A DNA stretch of 49,400 nucleotides from a virus. The notes under the pieces are model-generated. The model did not search any database. It was not told the origin of the DNA and was given only the letters and a program-made list of their open reading frames with translations. The DNA lies in IMG/VR virus record IMGVR_UViG_3300027869_000010, positions 1 through 49,400 of that record; one strand, 5' to 3'. The position numbers and the translations under genes were made by a program. Positions within the stretch are counted from its first letter, which is position 1. Each line of letters begins with the position of its first letter. Shown piece by piece: positions 46,247 to 49,400 of this stretch.

Positions 46247-47785
46247 CTAGCAAGAACCAGCGAGGCCACCAAGGCCTGACCATGTGCAGACGCCGGCCGG
46301 GCAAGTGCACATGCAGTGGATGTGGCTCGTCGAGTTGAAGTAGATCGCCCCCTCAGTGCCGCTGGCGCAGGTGTACGGCGCCGCGCTCTGCGGCACGAAG
46401 CGGGTGTACTTGTCCACCACGCCGCTGTTGCCGCCAGAGGTGTTTCCTGCGGTCCATTCGCTCGCTGCGCTCCTGAACCAGTTGAGGTCGGGACTTCCAA
46501 GGGAATCGCCGCTCGTGACCCTGATCTGGCCGCCGGAACCCATTACAAAGATGCCGTTATTGCCGTCGAAGGTGAAGAGGTTTGTTCCGGACGTGACGAA
46601 AACTACGCGGTGGCTTCCGTCGTCGTAGAAACCTGGCTTCTCGGTACCGCCGGAGTCCAGGAAGTAGAGTCCAGGAGTTGAAGCGCTGCCGTTCGCTAGC
46701 GGGTTCGAGAGTCCGGCGGCGCCACCGGAACTGCCGCAGCTCCACACGCCGGCGTTGAAGTTCAGGTGATTGCCGCCGGTGTCGATGCAAGCGGGCAGCG
46801 ACGTGACGCCGGTACCACCATTCGCCACCGCGACAGTCCCGGTGACATTGGCGGCTGTTCCCGACACGTTACCCGTGACGTTGCCGGTGAAAGTCGACGA
46901 GATCGTGACCGGCCCCTGCAGCGAGATGCCGCCGCTCCCAGCCTTCAGGGTGACGCCGCCGGCGCCGGTCGAGGCGTCCAGCGTGATTGGCCCAGTACCG
47001 CTCTTGAGCAGGATGTGCCGATCATGCGGAGCGGTGCTCGCCTGCCCCAGGTAGGTCAGGAATTCGAGATAGTCACCCTCGAGCGTGATGTCTGAACCGG
47101 CCGAGCCTGGAGACGAGGTGTTTAGGGCGTTGAGCAGCATCCCGTTGCCGGGGTCCTTGAAGTCGATCCCGCCGCCAGCCGATTCGAGAAGGATGCCGTC
47201 GCCGGTCGTGTCGTTGAACCGGAAGCCGCCGGCGCCGTTCGAGGTCGCGAAGATTCCGCCCGTGATGTTCCAGAGGTGCGTGCCGCCGTTGATCGAGGAA
47301 TCCCAATCGACACCATCCCCATCGAGGGTAAAGGGAATGTAGGAGAGGGCCGGCACCATTCCTGCCGTGAGTAGGCAGAGAGAGACGGAGGTTCCCGCTC
47401 CGCAGGTCCCGAGCACTCGCCCTGCTGCCTGGCCCGTGGCCGGCGAAAGCGCGGCGGCGGTCGTGGGGTTGGCGATGGCAAGCCATGGAATCGCGCTGGC
47501 GGTCACGGAGGTGACGGTACCCGTACCGCCGCCTCCCCCTCCGGGCTGAGCGCTCCATACGCCGCCGTCGGACCAGCACCAGATGACGCCGGTGTCCCAG
47601 GCGGACATGCACAGGCCGAGGCGGTGCGGCCCTGGCGGGAGGTCAGCCGAGGTGTCGACGCCCCAGGTGAAGGGCAGGGCGCCGGGGCCTGGCGTGGTGC
47701 TCGGGGTGACGGGCTGGGGCGGCTGGGCCGCTAGAACCGCAGCGCCGCAAAGCAGGCCGCCGGCAAGTAGAAAGGCGCGATGCAT
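46247..47785 (-). CDS. Tail fibre-like protein with signal peptide (512 aa)
   Basis: ATG at 47785, just after the 21-aa mini-gene. N-terminus is a signal peptide (MHRAFLLAGGLLCGAAVLAA, cut about residue 20), unusual for a virion protein. Gly/Ser/Thr-rich beta region with GTVTSVTASAIPWLAIANP and VAVANGGTGVTSLPAC (common in fibres), and a Cys-rich C-terminal tip (GAIYFNSTSHIHCMCTC, GVCTWSGLGG). Receptor-binding role is plausible. Export first to the periplasm, or a surface display role, would explain the signal. Confidence 0.82.
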   Translation of the reverse strand: MHRAFLLAGGLLCGAAVLAAQPPQPVTPSTTPGPGALPFTWGVDTSADLPPGPHRLGLCMSAWDTGVIWCWSDGGVWSAQPGGGGGGTGTVTSVTASAIPWLAIANPTTAAALSPATGQAAGRVLGTCGAGTSVSLCLLTAGMVPALSYIPFTLDGDGVDWDSSINGGTHLWNITGGIFATSNGAGGFRFNDTTGDGILLESAGGGIDFKDPGNGMLLNALNTSSPGSAGSDITLEGDYLEFLTYLGQASTAPHDRHILLKSGTGPITLDASTGAGGVTLKAGSGGISLQGPVTISSTFTGNVTGNVSGTAANVTGTVAVANGGTGVTSLPACIDTGGNHLNFNAGVWSCGSSGGAAGLSNPLANGSASTPGLYFLDSGGTEKPGFYDDGSHRVVFVTSGTNLFTFDGNNGIFVMGSGGQIRVTSGDSLGSPDLNWFRSAASEWTAGNTSGGNSGVVDKYTRFVPQSAAPYTCASGTEGAIYFNSTSHIHCMCTCPAGVCTWSGLGGLAGSC

Positions 47786-47789
47786 CTCT

Positions 47790-47855
47790 TCAACCCTTGG
47801 GCTCCGGCTCGGGCTGCGGCTTCTTGGGCGGGTCGACGGGGTGCTTCGGATTCAT
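47790..47855 (-). CDS. Mini-protein, Pro/Lys-rich (21 aa)
   Basis: ATG at 47855 with AAGGAG seven bases upstream; its stop is five bases before the fibre start. All prolines, lysines and glutamates (HPVDPPKKPQPEPEPKG). It may be a translational coupler for the fibre or a small peptide. Support is only the ribosome site. Confidence 0.4.
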   Translation of the reverse strand: MNPKHPVDPPKKPQPEPEPKG

Positions 47856-47864
47856 GGTCTCTCC

Positions 47865-48026
47865 TTAGGGCGAACGGTGCGCCCAGTAACAGTCGATCTT
47901 GCAGGCTTCCCTCTCACGTCCCGGCCCGTAGCGGGAGTCACAGGCGCTCTTGCACTGCTTCTGCACGGCATTCGAACAGCCCGCGAGGGTGAGTAGGAGG
48001 ATGCCGGCAATGGCGGCGCGCTTCAT
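47865..48026 (-). CDS. Small lipoprotein with twin CX3C motif (53 aa)
   Basis: ATG at 48026 with GGAGGAAG upstream. Signal and lipobox LTLAGC give Cys17 as lipid anchor. The mature part has CKSAC (25-29) and CKIDC (42-46), separated by 12 residues, the twin CX3C pattern of helical hairpins held by two disulfides (as in CHCH proteins). An oxidised periplasmic mini-domain. It could be an outer-membrane spanin part or an exclusion factor. Confidence 0.78.
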   Translation of the reverse strand: MKRAAIAGILLLTLAGCSNAVQKQCKSACDSRYGPGREREACKIDCYWAHRSP

Positions 48027-48277
48027 ACTTCCTCCGGCGTCGGCGCGACTTGAAAGACAGGCTCGGCAGTCACCAGCACCGGAGGTAGTGTGCTCCCGCT
48101 GCGCACGCTCAGCCACAGGACCCCGGTGAACAGAACTATGAGTCGCTCTCGCCAGGAGGCGGCCCAGCGCGAGATGCAGACGTGGCCATCCGTGAAAACT
48201 GGCAACGGTTGCACATCGCGCTGCCCGGGAGGCGCGGTCCGGACGCCGTTCTGCTCAGTGAAGCTGATTGGCTTCAT
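48023..48277 (-). CDS. Conserved small phage protein (84 aa)
   Basis: ATG at 48277 with GGGAGG upstream, overlapping the previous stop. It opens MKPISFTEQNGV and has CISRWAASWRERLIVLFTGVLWLSV, a signature of a family of short phage proteins of unknown role found beside lysis or packaging genes (compare WxxSWxERLxxLFTGxxWLxV). A hydrophobic stretch near residue 50 may touch a membrane. Confidence 0.75.
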   Translation of the reverse strand: MKPISFTEQNGVRTAPPGQRDVQPLPVFTDGHVCISRWAASWRERLIVLFTGVLWLSVRSGSTLPPVLVTAEPVFQVAPTPEEV

Positions 48278-48588
48278 GGTCGGTCCTCCCTCGGCGTCGG
48301 CAGGGACGACAGCCACGGCCAGCAGGCGCCGACGAGGCGTTCTCTGCTCTCACTGTCAAGCGCGGGCCCGTTGAACTTCAGGATCTCGTCCCTGGCGCGT
48401 AGGCACGCCTCCCGGTCGATCGACTGCTTATCGAGTTGCGGAGGCGGGATGTTCGGGCCGGTCGGCTTGCACTCGGCGCATGGCCCGTGGTCGAAGTAGG
48501 AGCAGGCGCCCATGGAGAGAAGAGGGACGCCCACAAAGACGAGAAGCGCAAGGGCGGTGTTGCCGCGCTGATACTTGAGAACAGCCAT
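48274..48588 (-). CDS. Putative lipoprotein (104 aa)
   Basis: ATG at 48588. Hydrophobic LALLVFVGVPLLSMGAC could be a lipoprotein signal with Cys29. The mature part has a CAEC pair, a Pro-rich segment (GPNIPPPQLDKQ) and a helix with two more cysteines. Size and place beside the 53-aa lipoprotein suggest a lysis or surface-exclusion role; no family recognised. Confidence 0.7.
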   Translation of the reverse strand: MAVLKYQRGNTALALLVFVGVPLLSMGACSYFDHGPCAECKPTGPNIPPPQLDKQSIDREACLRARDEILKFNGPALDSESRERLVGACWPWLSSLPTPREDRP

Positions 48589-48816
48589 TTATTCCTCGCG
48601 CTCCGGCCAGTGCCAGGTACCGAGAGCGGCGCCCTCGTCATGCCGGGTCGGTCCACGCCAAAAGGTCTGTCCGTGAGAGAACACGCACAGACCGCAGGAC
48701 TCTCCGTCTGTTTCGATGACTACAGCAGGAAGATGCTTGCCGGGCTGCGTCGTCAGCGGTTCGTAGTGATCGTTGGTCGCGACATAGTGCACGATCCTGC
48801 CGATTGAGGGTTTCAT
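48589..48816 (-). CDS. Conserved small phage protein (75 aa)
   Basis: ATG at 48816 shares one base with the previous stop. MKPSIGRIVHYVATNDHYEP and LGTWHWPERE at the end match a widespread phage family whose members start GxIVHYV and end GTWHWPE. All of unknown function. A small beta barrel is likely from the alternating pattern. Confidence 0.82.
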   Translation of the reverse strand: MKPSIGRIVHYVATNDHYEPLTTQPGKHLPAVVIETDGESCGLCVFSHGQTFWRGPTRHDEGAALGTWHWPEREE

Positions 48817-49400
48817 CAGCTCACCGGTGGGGTCACTGTCGACCCGAAGGAGGAACAGCTCACCGCGCCGGCCGTGGGAGTGCCGCCGACAGCGGTGACG
48901 ACGACCTGCGCGAGCGTGGCCTGCGTCGGTCCCTTGGCGTCGGTCGTCGCGTAGCTCGGGCGCCGGATGTTCCAGCCAACGGCGTGCGAACCGGCGGTCA
49001 GCGCCAAGGCTCCAGAGCTGATGAAGCGGTCCACGGTCGTGCCGTCGCCCACCTGCAGGGCGGTGACGCCGGAACCGGTCACGGTCGTGGTGACGACGCA
49101 GTCCACATGGTCAAGGATGCTCGACGCCGGCAGCAGATTCTTGATACCGGCGGTGGTCACTCCCGAGGTGGAAAGCGTGAGATTCTCCCACAGCCGGAAC
49201 GGTACCGAGCTCTCCCCATGGATGCCGACGCTGGCATAGCTCAGCTGCCACGCCAGGCCGGTCCAGGTGTAGGCCACGGAGCTGCTGAGGTCAACATGCG
49301 TCTCGCCAGCTCCCCAGACGGCGGCGGCGGGCAGCGCGGCCTTGTTCGCCACCGGATAGGACCAATGCGGGTCGCCGGCGGGGAAGGGGTTGACGTGGGC
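48816..49400 (-). CDS. Exported fibre-like protein, C-terminal part (start at 227, across the junction)
   Basis: Reading frame open from the right edge to the stop at 48816. Joined through the overlap to 227-1 it gives 224 aa with an N-terminal signal peptide. This part is beta-rich (VAYTWTGLAWQLSYASVGIHG, SSVPFRLWENLTLSTSGVTTAGIKNLLP) and ends TAGAVSCSSFGSTVTPPVS. The overlap mismatches change two residues: His/Gln near the front and Thr/Ser near the Tyr-Trp. Likely a surface or fibre-type protein; no family recognised. Confidence 0.85.
   Translation of the reverse strand, partial: AHVNPFPAGDPHWSYPVANKAALPAAAVWGAGETHVDLSSSVAYTWTGLAWQLSYASVGIHGESSVPFRLWENLTLSTSGVTTAGIKNLLPASSILDHVDCVVTTTVTGSGVTALQVGDGTTVDRFISSGALALTAGSHAVGWNIRRPSYATTDAKGPTQATLAQVVVTAVGGTPTAGAVSCSSFGSTVTPPVS
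49264..49400. repeat. Right copy of terminal 137-bp overlap
   Basis: See the left copy at 1-137. Two mismatches, at 49268 and 49395. An exact core of 126 bp lies between them. Confidence 0.9.

Overview
The window is an essentially complete genome of a GC-rich, double-stranded DNA tailed phage. Bases 1-137 and 49264-49400 are the same sequence with two mismatches. Joining the ends on that overlap makes a circle of about 49,263 bp and rebuilds one unbroken 224-codon gene across the junction. A full Caudoviricetes head and tail gene set is present: small and large terminase, Mu gp29-like portal, protease/scaffold, capsid cement, major capsid protein, connectors, tail tube, a 1520-residue tape measure and tail-tip genes. 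No sheath gene is seen, so a siphovirus-like particle with a long tail is likely. Several signal peptides and lipoboxes suggest a diderm host, but the host cannot be named. I see no integrase, DNA polymerase or recognisable endolysin.

Layout. Almost everything is on the minus strand. A divergent promoter region at 14124-14257 drives a leftward operon that starts with a ribbon-helix-helix regulator. It continues with a PD-(D/E)XK nuclease, a RecA-like ATPase, an HNH-AP2 endonuclease and a replication protein gene that carries iteron-like repeats (likely the origin). About 20 very small, translationally coupled genes follow, many with cysteine pairs, then the terminases (4166-1078). Next come a candidate circularly permuted tRNA (984-1060), a holin-like gene and, across the junction, small lipoproteins and exported fibre-like proteins (48.8-46.2 kb). 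After a terminator near 45.9 kb come the portal, head genes, tail genes, two DNA methyltransferases and a LuxR-type HTH gene (45.9-19.2 kb). The rightward operon (14258-19077) starts with a likely leaderless gene and a resolvase-like nuclease. It ends in a 48-codon gene whose leader resembles class I lanthipeptide precursors. The only other plus-strand gene is a free-standing HNH endonuclease (28355-28933) placed between two tail-tip genes.

Most striking feature. Just after the large terminase stop, the minus strand reads: the 3' half of a tRNA (anticodon-stem 3' strand, four-base variable loop, T-arm, acceptor 3' strand), then ACC, then the 5' half (acceptor 5' strand, a Glu-type D-arm, anticodon-stem 5' strand). 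The two halves pair with each other: anticodon stem 5/5, and acceptor stem 7 of 8. A consensus TATAAT lies just upstream, so transcription would begin at what becomes the anticodon loop. This is the order expected of a permuted tRNA gene and is the best candidate for a new system here.
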